From assembly GCA_003516705.1 (NCBI GenBank), contig DPCJ01000105.1:1-20065 (forward strand): 20,065 nucleotides of DNA. Reading direction: 5' to 3'. This DNA comes from Prolixibacteraceae bacterium. GTDB taxonomy: Bacteria; Bacteroidota; Bacteroidia; Bacteroidales; Prolixibacteraceae. The position numbers and the translations under genes were made by a program. This document shows, piece after piece, positions 1 through 6,663 of this stretch. Position 1 is the stretch's first letter; every line of letters begins with the position of its first letter. The notes under the pieces were generated by a model, which saw only the letters and a program-made list of their open reading frames with translations, was not told the origin of the DNA and did no database searches.

Positions 1-21
1 ATAACTTCGGGATATTACATA

Positions 22-575
22 GTTAACGCCAAACTTAAAGACAAAAATAATTGCAATAGAAAACTTTATAAAAAGACAAAAATCATGAAAAATTTAACCA
101 AACTATTTGTATTAGCAATCTTCTTATTCTATTCGTGTGACAAAAACGAATTTGAATATCCAGACACGGAGTTGACAGTAAATGAACTTTACACTTATTG
201 TGAAACAGATGGGAAACGTCCGTGTAACGAACTTTTAAATCACGAGGGTGACTTTGTAACTGTCGTAGGTTATTATAGAATATCTAATCATGGGTATGCT
301 CTAAAGGGAGACAAATTTATATTTTATAATGCACCTGAAGTTGGGAGTATTAATACTGAAATAACAATTTTGGGCGACACCAAATCTGTATTTGACAAAA
401 TAAGTGGTTTTATTAGTGAGAATAGTGTGGGAGAACATGTGAAATTAAAAATAAGCGGAACAATTGTTGGACATGATTTGGCAACAAATGGTGCATGTAG
501 CCGAGGAGCGTTTTTAGAGATTAATAGTTCTTCTGCAGTTCGTTTAGATTGAAAAAATAAAAGTCAGGCGTTAAC
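22..575. mobile_element. Integron-like gene cassette 1 (candidate)
   Basis: The first small lipoprotein gene is bounded by GTTAACGCC at 22-30 and its perfect 9-bp reverse complement GGCGTTAAC at 567-575. In integron cassettes the cassette start (R') and the R'' core at its 3' end are complementary in just this way. The sequence before the left boundary (1-21) is repeated before cassette 3 and may be the right arm of the attC-like site of a preceding cassette. The cores deviate from GTTRRRY and no integrase is in the window, so the assignment is inferred from geometry only. Confidence 0.45.
85..552 (+). CDS. Small lipoprotein of unknown function
   Basis: A 155-aa protein with a short hydrophobic signal (residues 1-17) ending in a lipobox, FYSC, so Cys18 is the likely lipidated residue; it should be anchored in the inner or outer membrane. 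The mature part has alternating short strands with the run GDFVTVVGYYRI (about residues 55-66) followed by glycine-rich turns, which could be an OB-like beta-barrel, but I recognise no family. A Cys pair at about 39 and 47, plus a Cys near residue 138, could form a disulfide. The start is the first ATG, directly followed by a Lys/Asn-rich n-region, as expected for a lipoprotein. The gene lies alone in a cassette-like unit between inverted 9-bp repeats, typical of an accessory gene of narrow distribution. The gene call is firm; the function is unknown. Confidence 0.8.
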   Translation: MKNLTKLFVLAIFLFYSCDKNEFEYPDTELTVNELYTYCETDGKRPCNELLNHEGDFVTVVGYYRISNHGYALKGDKFIFYNAPEVGSINTEITILGDTKSVFDKISGFISENSVGEHVKLKISGTIVGHDLATNGACSRGAFLEINSSSAVRLD

Positions 576-703
576 ACAGTACATATTGCAGGGCGGGGTT
601 CGGTGGTACGCCAACTGCAGATTCTCGTTTCGCAGTTCCGTGTCCTTCGGACAGGAACGCTCTCCGAAATCCGCCCCGACAACATGTACCAACCGTTGGC
701 TGC
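567..703. repeat. attC-like imperfect inverted repeat with nested hairpins
   Basis: The outer arms 579-603 and 664-689 are near-complementary: GTACAT pairs with ATGTAC, GGGCGG with CCGCCC, and TTCGG with CCGAA, with a few mismatches. Inside are three smaller stems: TGG/CCA (604-606/611-613), AACTGC/GCAGTT (613-618/632-637), and GTTCC-G-TGTCC / GGACA-GGAAC (635-645/649-658) with a TTC loop. The last two overlap at 635-637, so they compete. The flanks carry GGCGTTAAC (567-575) on the left and CGTTGGCTGC (694-703) on the right, at the positions where attC R'' and R' cores would lie. There is no T-tract, so it is not a simple terminator. It could alternatively be a REP-like palindrome. Confidence 0.55.
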
Positions 704-743
704 AAGTTTAAGAGGCGAAATGGCTTACATAAAAACAATAGTT

Positions 744-2084
744 ATGAAAAATTTATTGATTCTAATTTCATTGGTTCTAATTTTTGGATGTAGTAGAAAA
801 GACAATCATACAATCAAAATTGTTGGATTTTTGAAAAATTCTGAAGTAAGTGTTGCAGAACTAAAAACAACTGATTCAACATACATCGACACAATTGTTG
901 AAGGCAGATTTTGTTTTGTTGTTAGCGACTTGAATGAAAATTACATTGATTTAAAATTTGATGAATGGATTCAATTATATGTTGAATATAATGACAGCAT
1001 TTTCATAAATTATGATAGAAAAAATAAACAGATTCAGTTTTCTGGAAGAGGTTTTGAAGAAAGTACGTTTTTATTTGAGGGAAACAGGTTAATGAAAGAA
1101 CTAGGGTTTGACGACCCGAGAATGGTTGACATCGCTCTTTTTTCTTTAAAACCAGATAACTTCCTTAAGTCTGTTGACAGCATCAGGCAAGTTAGAAATA
1201 AACTATTGAGTGAATACAAAAAAATGAATCCAAATATTTCAGATAATTTCTACAAAACTGAAAACCTACTTGTAACTTATTTCTGGATTAACCAACAATT
1301 TGGTTATCCAAACTTCAATGAGATGATAACTAAAATTAAACCAGAACTTCCTGATAATTATTATGAATTTACTAACCAGATTGAAACCAGCAATATAGAA
1401 CTATTCAAGTTCAATGTTTACAAGGAAGCTGTAAGTTCATACTTAGATTTTAAAGCAAAAGAATTTAATGACAAATATATATTGGCAAAGGAATTATTTA
1501 TTGAAAAGGAAATGTTTGAAAATATTCTATTTGCAAAGTTTATTAATCAAATAAATTTTAATGGAATAGATGGAATTGACAGTGTATATCAGGACTTTCT
1601 ACCTTACATAAAAGACCAAAAGCGGAAAGAATTCCTGACCGGGAAGTTTAATAGCTGGAGTAAACTCGAAAAAGGAAAGAAAGCCCCCGAATTTGAAATA
1701 GTAGATGATAGTGGAAATACAGTCAGGCTTTCTGACTTTTATGGTAAATTTGTATATATTGATTGCTGGAGTTCATTTTGCGGACCTTGCCTAAAAGAAA
1801 TGCCGGAAATGAAAAAGCTTTCAGACGAATATAAAAATGAAAATATTGTTTTTATTTCAATCTCTGCTGATAGTGACAGGGAAAAATGGTTAAGTAAAAT
1901 AAACGAGTTTCAGTTAACAAATACGATTAATCTTTGGACAATCGGAACAAATCACAATTTCAATAACGATTATAATGCAAAAGCTTTTCCCAGATACATT
2001 TTGATTGATGACAAGGGAAATATTTTGGATGCAACAGCAGATAATCCCTCAATGATTAAAGAAAAATTAGAACAATTATTATAA
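744..2084 (+). CDS. TlpA/ResA-type thioredoxin-fold lipoprotein
   Basis: I place the start at ATG 744 (446 aa). The reading frame is open upstream to 603, but that extension runs through the palindromic spacer and has no signal sequence, whereas 744 starts a clean lipoprotein signal with lipobox IFGC (Cys16). Residues ~20-300 resemble the N-terminal helper region found before TlpA domains in this phylum, with a beta-rich part followed by a helical part. Residues ~310-446 form an AhpC/TSA-TlpA-like thioredoxin domain: GKKAPEF entry, active site CGPC at 346-349, and cis-Pro at 416 (AFPRY). Such proteins are periplasm-facing thiol-disulfide oxidoreductases, often reducing or shuffling disulfides in exported proteins; the partner is unknown. 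A strong terminator follows directly. It is the second cargo gene of the cassette-like region. Family confident, role inferred. Confidence 0.85.
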   Translation: MKNLLILISLVLIFGCSRKDNHTIKIVGFLKNSEVSVAELKTTDSTYIDTIVEGRFCFVVSDLNENYIDLKFDEWIQLYVEYNDSIFINYDRKNKQIQFSGRGFEESTFLFEGNRLMKELGFDDPRMVDIALFSLKPDNFLKSVDSIRQVRNKLLSEYKKMNPNISDNFYKTENLLVTYFWINQQFGYPNFNEMITKIKPELPDNYYEFTNQIETSNIELFKFNVYKEAVSSYLDFKAKEFNDKYILAKELFIEKEMFENILFAKFINQINFNGIDGIDSVYQDFLPYIKDQKRKEFLTGKFNSWSKLEKGKKAPEFEIVDDSGNTVRLSDFYGKFVYIDCWSSFCGPCLKEMPEMKKLSDEYKNENIVFISISADSDREKWLSKINEFQLTNTINLWTIGTNHNFNNDYNAKAFPRYILIDDKGNILDATADNPSMIKEKLEQLL

Positions 2085-2100
2085 AACCGTTACCCACAGT

Positions 2101-2140
2101 GAACCGTTCTTTCAAAAAGAGAACGGTTCCTTTCTTTTTT
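2101..2140 (+). terminator. Rho-independent terminator after the thioredoxin gene
   Basis: A perfect 10-bp stem, GAACCGTTCT (2101-2110) with AGAACGGTTC (2120-2129), encloses a 9-nt loop and is followed by a T-rich tail at 2131-2140. It begins 16 nt after the stop codon of the thioredoxin-fold gene. Confidence 0.85.
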
Positions 2141-2324
2141 AGCATTCCCTGAATCGTTTTTGAATTTTGGTTATTTTTAAACCGATAACAAAAACCAAAA
2201 CCGATAAGTGATTAGCTTTGGAAGAAATAACCTGGATGAACCGCAAGCCACAAATAGTAAGACAAAAAAATGACAAAAAAGTATAATAACTTCGGGGGAT
2301 TAACTAGTTAACAAACATTTTTAA
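2141..2324. other. Non-coding spacer with a repeat of the window's first bases
   Basis: No credible gene lies here. The 3' part (2286-2312) reads ATAACTTCGGGGGATTAACTAGTTAAC in two pieces: ATAACTTCGGG at 2286-2296 and TAGTTAAC at 2305-2312. It closely matches bases 1-27, where ATAACTTCGGG is at 1-11 and TAGTTAAC at 20-27. Both copies immediately precede a cassette start and may be the right arm of an attC-like site. A 13-codon ORF at 2270-2311 ends inside this repeat and is probably incidental. Confidence 0.5.
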
Positions 2325-2654
2325 ATGAAGACAATACGACTAATATTGACCTTTTATAAATCATTTGCATTTTTAAGTTTTCTAATAACTTTAGTTTGCC
2401 TTGGACTATTGTATGGTTTTGGTAAAAATGGAATTCATATGATTCAGGTCTTTTTCTGGTTTAAAATTTTCACACTTGCAGTAATTGTTTACTCCACGAA
2501 TGTTTATAAAAAAAATGAAATTTACTACTATAAAAATCTTGGTCTGTCAAGACTTAAATTATGGATTCCAATACTAACTTTTGACTTTTTATTTTTTCTA
2601 ATTTCAATAATAATTTTAGCCTCAAATCTTCATGAAACACAGCCTGGAAGTTGA
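2325..2654 (+). CDS. Small membrane protein, likely partner of the adjacent ABC ATPase
   Basis: A 109-aa very hydrophobic protein with about three predicted membrane spans (roughly residues 15-33, 41-59 and 79-99) joined by short charged loops; one loop contains YKKNEIYYYKNLGLSR. No sequence family is recognised. The 3' end overlaps the start of the ABC ATPase gene by 23 nt, which implies translational coupling and a shared complex. The likeliest reading is a reduced permease subunit whose coupling segment would be the Tyr/Lys-rich loop ahead of the last span. It is much smaller than a usual ABC permease (typically five or six spans), so it may dimerise or depend on another protein. It has no signal peptide separate from its first span. 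Membrane location is clear; role inferred from context. Confidence 0.75.
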   Translation: MKTIRLILTFYKSFAFLSFLITLVCLGLLYGFGKNGIHMIQVFFWFKIFTLAVIVYSTNVYKKNEIYYYKNLGLSRLKLWIPILTFDFLFFLISIIILASNLHETQPGS

Positions 2655-3291
2655 TAGTATAATTCTTGAATTTGATACAAAAAGAATACTCCAAGATGTT
2701 TTTCTTAAAACTGAAACCGGAAAAACGACTGGAATTCTTGGTCGCAATGGAACAGGAAAATCGTGCTTAATGAATATAATTTATGGCGAACTTCAAACAA
2801 CAAATAAATCAATCAGGATTGACGGAAAAGCAATTTTTGACGGATTTCGAAATCCTGAGACTTTGAGATATCTGCCTCAATTTAACTTCATCCCAAAATA
2901 CTTAAAAACAAAAAGAATTTTTAAGGACTTCAATTTAGATTTTTCGCGGTTTATCGAAAATTTTCCGGAATTTGAAAAATATTACAATTCTAAATTAAAA
3001 ACCTTTTCAGGCGGAGAAATTAGGATTTTAGAAATTTATTCAATTCTTGCTTCTAAAACAAAATTTTGTATGCTGGACGAACCATTTTCACATGTAATGC
3101 CAGTGCATGTTGACACGATAAAAAAAATCATTTCGGAAGAGAAAAAAAATAAAGGGATTATTATAACAGACCATTTATACGAACATATTATTGATATCTG
3201 CGATGATATTTATGTAATTTTAAATGGGAAAACCTATTTGACAAGAGACAGAAACGATTTAATAAAACTTGGATATATAAATGAGAATTAA
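2632..3291 (+). CDS. ABC transporter ATP-binding protein
   Basis: A 219-aa single nucleotide-binding domain. Visible motifs in order: Walker A GRNGTGKS (37-44), Q-loop Gln83 in LPQFNF, signature FSGGE (125-129), Walker B with Asp/Glu in FCMLDEP (145-151), and switch His181 in ITDHLY. All catalytic elements are intact, so it should hydrolyse ATP and drive a transporter. After Walker B, the usual D-loop sequence SxLD is replaced by FSHVMPVH, which is unusual. The start overlaps the upstream small membrane protein gene by 23 nt, and that protein is the only candidate membrane partner nearby. Substrate and direction are unknown; with no binding protein nearby, an exporter is more likely than an importer. 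The domain call is firm. Confidence 0.9.
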   Translation: MKHSLEVDSIILEFDTKRILQDVFLKTETGKTTGILGRNGTGKSCLMNIIYGELQTTNKSIRIDGKAIFDGFRNPETLRYLPQFNFIPKYLKTKRIFKDFNLDFSRFIENFPEFEKYYNSKLKTFSGGEIRILEIYSILASKTKFCMLDEPFSHVMPVHVDTIKKIISEEKKNKGIIITDHLYEHIIDICDDIYVILNGKTYLTRDRNDLIKLGYINEN

Positions 3292-3295
3292 ATAC

Positions 3296-3444
3296 GTTTG
3301 TTAATAAACAGGACTCTGAGTGGTCGGCACTGCCTGTCCCGTTTAGACGGGAACCCAGCGATGAGTTCCCGTTGTTATCCGGTTAAACAAAAAGAGCAAA
3401 CCAGCATATGCCGGTCTGCTCTTTTTTGTTCAGGCAGTGGTGTT
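3296..3444. repeat. Structured junction with nested inverted repeats
   Basis: An outer 9-bp inverted repeat, CACTGCCTG (3328-3336) with CAGGCAGTG (3431-3439), encloses further stems. Two compete for the same bases: TCCCGT/ACGGGA (3337-3342/3347-3352) and ACGGGAAC/GTTCCCGT (3347-3354/3365-3372). A terminator-type hairpin follows at 3393-3422. The region marks the change from AT-rich accessory genes to the more GC-rich carbohydrate locus. The open frame covering it is not credible as a gene. Confidence 0.5.
3389..3427 (-). terminator. Terminator after the minus-strand GH5 gene, probably bidirectional
   Basis: AGAGCAAACC (3393-3402) pairs with GGTCTGCTCT (3413-3422) with one mismatch and a 10-nt loop. 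On the minus strand the stem is followed by a T-rich tail (complement of 3389-3392), and on the plus strand by CTTTTTTG, so it can serve both the GH5 gene ending at 3445 and the plus-strand ABC gene ending at 3291. Confidence 0.75.
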
Positions 3445-5160
3445 TTACTGTTTCAGCAGTTTCACCACCTGCTGAATATCTTTGCCAGTGAGCCGCACAA
3501 AGTATAATCCGTTTGCAAGTTTTCCGGTGTCAATTTCGTTTGTGGCAGTGTTTATTTTTCTTTCAAAAACCGGTATTCCGCTGCTGTTGTAAATGGTAAC
3601 TAGGGTAAATTCGTCGCGATTATCAATGTAAAGTACCTCGTTTGCCGGATTGGGGTAAACAGTTGTTTTCAGGTTGCGGGTTGTTACAGCGGCAGTAGGC
3701 CACTGTAAAACCACTTCCTCCAGTTTTACATCGGTTACTGTAACATCGGAAGTTGATTTTCCAAGGTCAAAAACAATGCGGGCGGCGTTGTCGGTGGTGT
3801 TCATGGTAAAAAGAAAGGTGTAAACCTTGAAGGTGTCGGCCAGCGAAATGCCGTTGTACCCGCTGTACGCCGACCATGGCGACACATTCATACCAATATA
3901 TGCGGTTGCACTGCGCGGTGTTTCGGCTTTTACCTTTGCCGAAAAACGGTATTGTTTCCCGGCTGTGAGGTTCATTCCGTTTTTTACCAGCTGCACATGC
4001 CAGCCTTCGGTTCCGCCATTGTCGATGGTTATTTTCAGCGCATTGTCGGCGCGGGTGAGTGCGGCTGTACTTGAGTTTTTCTGTAAAACCCAGCCATCGG
4101 TTGTAGTGGCGAAATTGCTTGTATAAACCGGTGTTCCCACATAACGGGCCGGTTCGGGCAGTTCGTTGTGCAACAGTGCATCCACAAGAAACTGGTTCCA
4201 GGTGCTTTTCGAGGGGTTGTAAATACCAAACCCCGCGCTGAATTCCCAGTAAGCCCAGCTAAACCCAACCGATTCGAGGTAGCGTGCAATAAAAGTTGTC
4301 CACTTTTTCCGCGAAGTTTCGTCGGCTTTGCTGTACGCGCCAAACTCGCCGATGTGAACGGGTACATTGTTTGCTTTTCCGAACTGTACCAGTGGCGCAA
4401 ACTCGTTGGCCACCACTTCGCGTTCGGTTTCAGAGTCGTTCCAGGTTGTTCCCAGCCACGGGGTTGAACCCGAAACCCACGAAGCGCCCTGGTGGGTAAA
4501 CTGAAAAGGATTGTAATAATGAACCGTGAGGATGATATTTTCGTCGGCTGGCAGTTGCAGGTATGGCAACCCGCCAAGTCCGCCCCAGTCGGGCGTACCA
4601 ATCAGCACAATGCGATTGGGATTTGTTTTTCTGATTTCGGCAAGCGCATCCACCAGGAAAACGTTCCATTTTTCGGCGGTCAGCTTATCGTGGGGTTCGT
4701 TCATGATTTCGAACAACAGCGTGTCGGAATAATTTTTAAAGTATTCCGAAATCTGTGTCCATTGCGAAAGAAACCGCGCTTTGTATTTATCGGGATTTAC
4801 AAACAGCGAATCGTGGTGATGCATGTTGATAATTACATGCAGGTTATTATTCAAAGCCGAATCGACAACCTGTTTAATCTTGCTGAGGAACGCCGTCGAA
4901 ATGGTATATGGTTCGGTATTGGTTGTTCTTGTGTCCCAGCGGATGGGAACCCTGATGTGGCTGAAACCCTGTTTGGCAATCATAGAGGCGTACTGCGGTT
5001 TCCACGAGCTGACATTTACAACAGCAGAATTATCTTCAAACATGTTTCCGTAATTGATACCACGACCCAGTCGTTGATTTACATCGAATGCATGTTCACG
5101 GTTTTGAGCAAAGAGCAGTTGGGTTATCAGCAGCAGGAGCAGTGTAAATTTTAGTTTCAT
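3445..5160 (-). CDS. GH5 glycoside hydrolase with CBM4/9-like module and T9SS sorting domain
   Basis: A 571-aa secreted enzyme. Residues 1-19 are a signal peptide (MKLKFTLLLLLITQLLFAQ). Residues ~25-335 form a GH5 (beta/alpha)8 barrel: HIRVPIRW (68-75), NMHHHD (112-117), acid/base Glu155 in MNEPHD, HYYNPF (214-219), nucleophile Glu272 in HIGEFG, and Trp305 near the barrel end. This is the retaining endo-beta-glycanase set; the usual substrates of the family are cellulose, mannan, xyloglucan or other beta-glycans, and I cannot fix the subfamily. Residues ~345-485 look like a CBM4/9-type beta-sandwich. Residues ~497-571 (VYPNPANEVLYI... to KLLKQ) are a type A T9SS sorting domain, so the protein should cross the outer membrane and be attached or released. 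It starts 10 bp after the upstream hydrolase gene, hence one transcript. A terminator follows at 3389-3427. Confidence 0.92.
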   Translation of the reverse strand: MKLKFTLLLLLITQLLFAQNREHAFDVNQRLGRGINYGNMFEDNSAVVNVSSWKPQYASMIAKQGFSHIRVPIRWDTRTTNTEPYTISTAFLSKIKQVVDSALNNNLHVIINMHHHDSLFVNPDKYKARFLSQWTQISEYFKNYSDTLLFEIMNEPHDKLTAEKWNVFLVDALAEIRKTNPNRIVLIGTPDWGGLGGLPYLQLPADENIILTVHYYNPFQFTHQGASWVSGSTPWLGTTWNDSETEREVVANEFAPLVQFGKANNVPVHIGEFGAYSKADETSRKKWTTFIARYLESVGFSWAYWEFSAGFGIYNPSKSTWNQFLVDALLHNELPEPARYVGTPVYTSNFATTTDGWVLQKNSSTAALTRADNALKITIDNGGTEGWHVQLVKNGMNLTAGKQYRFSAKVKAETPRSATAYIGMNVSPWSAYSGYNGISLADTFKVYTFLFTMNTTDNAARIVFDLGKSTSDVTVTDVKLEEVVLQWPTAAVTTRNLKTTVYPNPANEVLYIDNRDEFTLVTIYNSSGIPVFERKINTATNEIDTGKLANGLYFVRLTGKDIQQVVKLLKQ

Positions 5161-5170
5161 TAATAAAAGT

Positions 5171-6406
5171 TTAATTGGCCTTATTCAGTTCGATAAACCA
5201 GGCAAATGAGGCCACCGACGCCGGAATTATTCCTGTGCTGTGCCCGGCTCCCTGAATGGGCACGTGAGTTACAACCGATGGCGAGACACCTTGCGCCATA
5301 AAGCCGCTGTACAAACTTGAAGATGTGGTTGGAGGTACGTAGTTGTCAAGTGTGCCATGTAAAAGCAGCGTTGGGATGTTTGTTTTCCATGCGGTTACAC
5401 TGTTTTTTTGCAGGCTTGTAACCACCGAGGTAAATTTCGAATCGGTTTTATACCCGCTTAAAAATTCGGCTGTGTACAAGTCGCTGGTTTTTGTGGTGAG
5501 TTGTGCGTTTATCTCATCGCCCGATTTTGTGCCGTCGTAAAGCGAAAGAATCCTGTCACTGTAAGGCGATTTAAATATTTCGGCGGGTGTGTTGTTTATA
5601 TCGCCCAGGTTAATGTAGCTGTTAAAAATATACCCGATGTAGTACGGCATGGGATAATCGGTTTGTTCCAATACATAATCGTTCACAAGGTTCAGGTCGT
5701 ACGGACCGGCACCACAGGCGCTGGCTTTCAGGTTAAATTCGTCTGAAAGCTCTGTTTCAATGGCTTTTTGCAATGTCATGGTAGCCCAGCCACCTTGCGA
5801 GTAGCCGGTAATATAAAGGTCGTCGCTCATTTCAATTTCGAGATGATTTGAAACAAATTCATCCACAGCCCTCAGCATATCTGTCACAGCCTGTACGGTC
5901 GATTCCTTGTCGAGATAAGGGTGAAACATTGAATTTGATGCACCAAACCCGAGGTAATCGGGCACCGAAACAATAAACCCGGTTGACGCGATGGATTCAA
6001 GCATCTGGTAAAGTGAATAATTGGGGTTTACCGACGGTGCGTTGCTGTTCAGCGTATTGGTTCCATTCTGAAAACTGATAACCGGGTAGGTCCCCGCTGA
6101 AACCGGAACAGAAACAAGACCAGAGGCAATCAGTTCCTGTCCGTCGAATTTTGTTTTGTAGGTAATTGTATAAATATCTATGGCATGTTTTACTTCGTCG
6201 GCAATGGGTTGAATTTCCGGATAATCGTCGGCCAAAACCGCGTAAAAAGCCTGAATGGTAGTGGGAAAGTACGAACCTTTTTTCTCAAAACTCACAAGGT
6301 ATTTGTCTTCCGAATTATCGTCATCGTCGTTGTTTAAATTACAACCTGCAAAAACGGAAACAAAAACTGCAAAAAAGAATAGCTTAAATAAATCTGATTT
6401 TTTCAT
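5171..6406 (-). CDS. Alpha/beta-hydrolase lipoprotein (secretory lipase/esterase-like)
   Basis: A 411-aa protein with a lipoprotein signal ending in FAGC (Cys22), then an Asn/Asp-rich linker (NLNNDDDDNSED) of the kind that favours export to the cell surface in this phylum. The body is an alpha/beta hydrolase with nucleophile elbow GYSQGG (Ser203), acid Asp354 in HGTLDNYVP, and His389 in GAGHS, a full catalytic triad. An oxyanion strand, FQNGTN, is at 112-117 and PDYLGFG at 149-155. The pattern fits secretory-lipase or prolyl-oligopeptidase-related esterases. Being 10 bp upstream of the GH5 gene suggests it removes ester groups (for example acetyl or feruloyl) from the polysaccharide the GH5 attacks, but that substrate is an inference. 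A lipase is the alternative. A TATTTTTG box lies 45 nt upstream of the start. Confidence 0.85.
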   Translation of the reverse strand: MKKSDLFKLFFFAVFVSVFAGCNLNNDDDDNSEDKYLVSFEKKGSYFPTTIQAFYAVLADDYPEIQPIADEVKHAIDIYTITYKTKFDGQELIASGLVSVPVSAGTYPVISFQNGTNTLNSNAPSVNPNYSLYQMLESIASTGFIVSVPDYLGFGASNSMFHPYLDKESTVQAVTDMLRAVDEFVSNHLEIEMSDDLYITGYSQGGWATMTLQKAIETELSDEFNLKASACGAGPYDLNLVNDYVLEQTDYPMPYYIGYIFNSYINLGDINNTPAEIFKSPYSDRILSLYDGTKSGDEINAQLTTKTSDLYTAEFLSGYKTDSKFTSVVTSLQKNSVTAWKTNIPTLLLHGTLDNYVPPTTSSSLYSGFMAQGVSPSVVTHVPIQGAGHSTGIIPASVASFAWFIELNKAN

Positions 6407-6450
6407 GGCGCTTTTATATGATAACTGTTTAATCTGTATTTCAATGGTTT

Positions 6451-6458
6451 CAAAAATA
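6451..6458 (-). promoter_or_regulatory. Bacteroidota -7 box for the esterase-GH5 operon
   Basis: On the minus strand this reads TATTTTTG, a full match to the TAnnTTTG -7 consensus of the phylum, 45 nt upstream of the esterase start codon. No clear TTTG -33 partner was found. The same 8-mer sits 47 nt upstream of the second GH5 gene. Confidence 0.4.
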
Positions 6459-6663
6459 CGATTTTTTACTATTTAAACAGTAATCATACGATATGGTTTA
6501 TCGGGGATATTTAAGGCAAACGCAATATTTTATTGTCACAAATTGGTTTCAATGGAATGCAGAATGAGCAGAATTATTATTTTTAGTCGCAGTTTGGAAT
6601 CAACCGGATTTTTTGCAGGGATAAACCAAATTTGTATGATTTAAACTTAACGCTGACAACCTG

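Larger units (their letters stand above)
2307..3304. mobile_element. Integron-like gene cassette 3 (candidate)
   Basis: The membrane-protein/ABC-ATPase pair is bounded by GTTAACAAAC at 2307-2316 and GTTTGTTAA at 3296-3304. The latter is the exact reverse complement of 2308-2316. The start codon is 18 nt after the left core and the ABC stop codon is 5 nt before the right core, so the unit is compact, like an integron cassette. Caution: the right boundary GTTTGTTAATAAAC is itself close to palindromic and AT-rich, which raises the chance of coincidence. Confidence 0.4.

Noticed and set aside
603..743. Upstream extension of the thioredoxin-fold gene
   Set aside because: The extension translates the palindromic spacer and would bury a clean lipoprotein signal; the ATG at 744 is a better start.
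2242..2250. GCAAGCCAC as the missing right core of the middle cassette
   Set aside because: It matches the expected GCAGCCAAC only with an insertion and a deletion, too weak to claim.
2270..2311. 13-codon ORF (MTKKYNNFGGLTS) before the membrane-protein gene
   Set aside because: It is very short and ends within the repeated boundary sequence; more likely incidental than a leader peptide, though a remnant of a lost cassette cannot be excluded.
3298..3507. Short plus-strand open frame over the junction region
   Set aside because: It runs through hairpins and the end of the minus-strand GH5 gene, and its translation looks random.
4492..5154. 220-codon open frame opposite the GH5 gene
   Set aside because: It lies entirely antisense to a well-supported GH5 domain; its translation has no recognisable domain.
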